A stretch of 64,000 nucleotides of DNA from Pseudomonadota bacterium (GTDB lineage Bacteria; Pseudomonadota; Gammaproteobacteria; Burkholderiales; Chitinibacteraceae): the NCBI GenBank assembly GCA_018261735.1, contig JAGTRM010000016.1:1-64000 (forward strand). The letters run 5' to 3'. A model generated the notes under the pieces. That model had not been told where the DNA came from and searched no databases. It worked only from the letters and a program-made list of their open reading frames with translations. The stretch's first letter is position 1. The number at the start of each line of letters is the position of its first letter. Position numbers and translations under genes: made by a program. Shown here in pieces: positions 63,985-64,000 of the stretch.

Positions 63985-64000
63985 ACAATAAAGGGCGCCC

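Noticed and set aside
1-64000. CRISPR arrays, transfer RNAs, ribosomal RNAs, IS elements, prophage, toxin-antitoxin pairs
   Set aside because: I looked in every gap and found no repeat-spacer array, cloverleaf, transposase, integrase or paired small genes.

Overview
The window reads as a contiguous chromosomal stretch of a motile, Gram-negative betaproteobacterium, most like the Neisseriales (Chromobacteriaceae or Chitinibacteraceae type). The grounds are a Neisseria-like porin, a DUF2788 gene, the trxA-rho-rpmE block, P- and L-ring flagellar genes, and GC-rich codon use. The genus is inference; no rRNA or tRNA gene lies in the window. Almost all DNA is coding, with genes in long same-strand blocks.

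Left part (1-24 kb). A glucose-6-phosphate block (end of zwf, pgl, hexR, pgi) runs into the pyruvate dehydrogenase operon aceE-aceF-lpdA, whose E3 carries its own lipoyl domain. Then come kduI-kduD (late pectin/glycosaminoglycan uronate breakdown), a general porin, argF and argG, a DUF2788 protein, ppnP, a GT41 (SPINDLY/OGT-like) glycosyltransferase and yajQ, all on the plus strand. On the minus strand follow an ArnT-like membrane glycosyltransferase, rpmE, rho, trxA and radA.

Middle part (24-45 kb). A complete ten-gene minus-strand flagellar operon flgBCDEFGHIJKL starts at a near-consensus sigma-54 promoter with palindromes upstream. Upstream of it is a sugar-acid island on the minus strand: IclR regulator, dgoK, dgoA, a tripartite tricarboxylate transporter (tctC-tctB-tctA) and a SMP-30 lactonase. 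This fits uptake and breakdown of an aldonate such as galactonate, although no dehydratase is present. Next to it an orphan TRAP binding protein and an SDR dehydrogenase diverge from a region rich in candidate operators, and a second, closely related IclR gene closes the block.

Right part (45-64 kb). An EAL-GGDEF signalling protein; acuI-acuR (acrylyl-CoA reductase and its TetR regulator); a small coiled-coil stress protein; a KdpD/KdpE-like two-component pair directly upstream of kup (potassium uptake); a phosphomannomutase-nadC pair; a third IclR gene with a DapA-family aldolase and a perfect palindrome; rubredoxin; a TVGYG/RCK potassium channel; an ABC-F ATPase; a class I aminotransferase; and a conserved protein of unknown function.

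How it fits together: hexose phosphate, uronate (Kdu) and aldonate (Dgo) routes all lead to pyruvate and then to the pyruvate dehydrogenase complex. Three IclR repressors, each next to candidate operators, control the sugar-acid branches. I see no phage, IS element, CRISPR array or toxin-antitoxin locus. The most unusual items are the regulatory architectures (sigma-54 flg promoter, IclR-linked operators, KdpDE beside kup) rather than a wholly unknown system.
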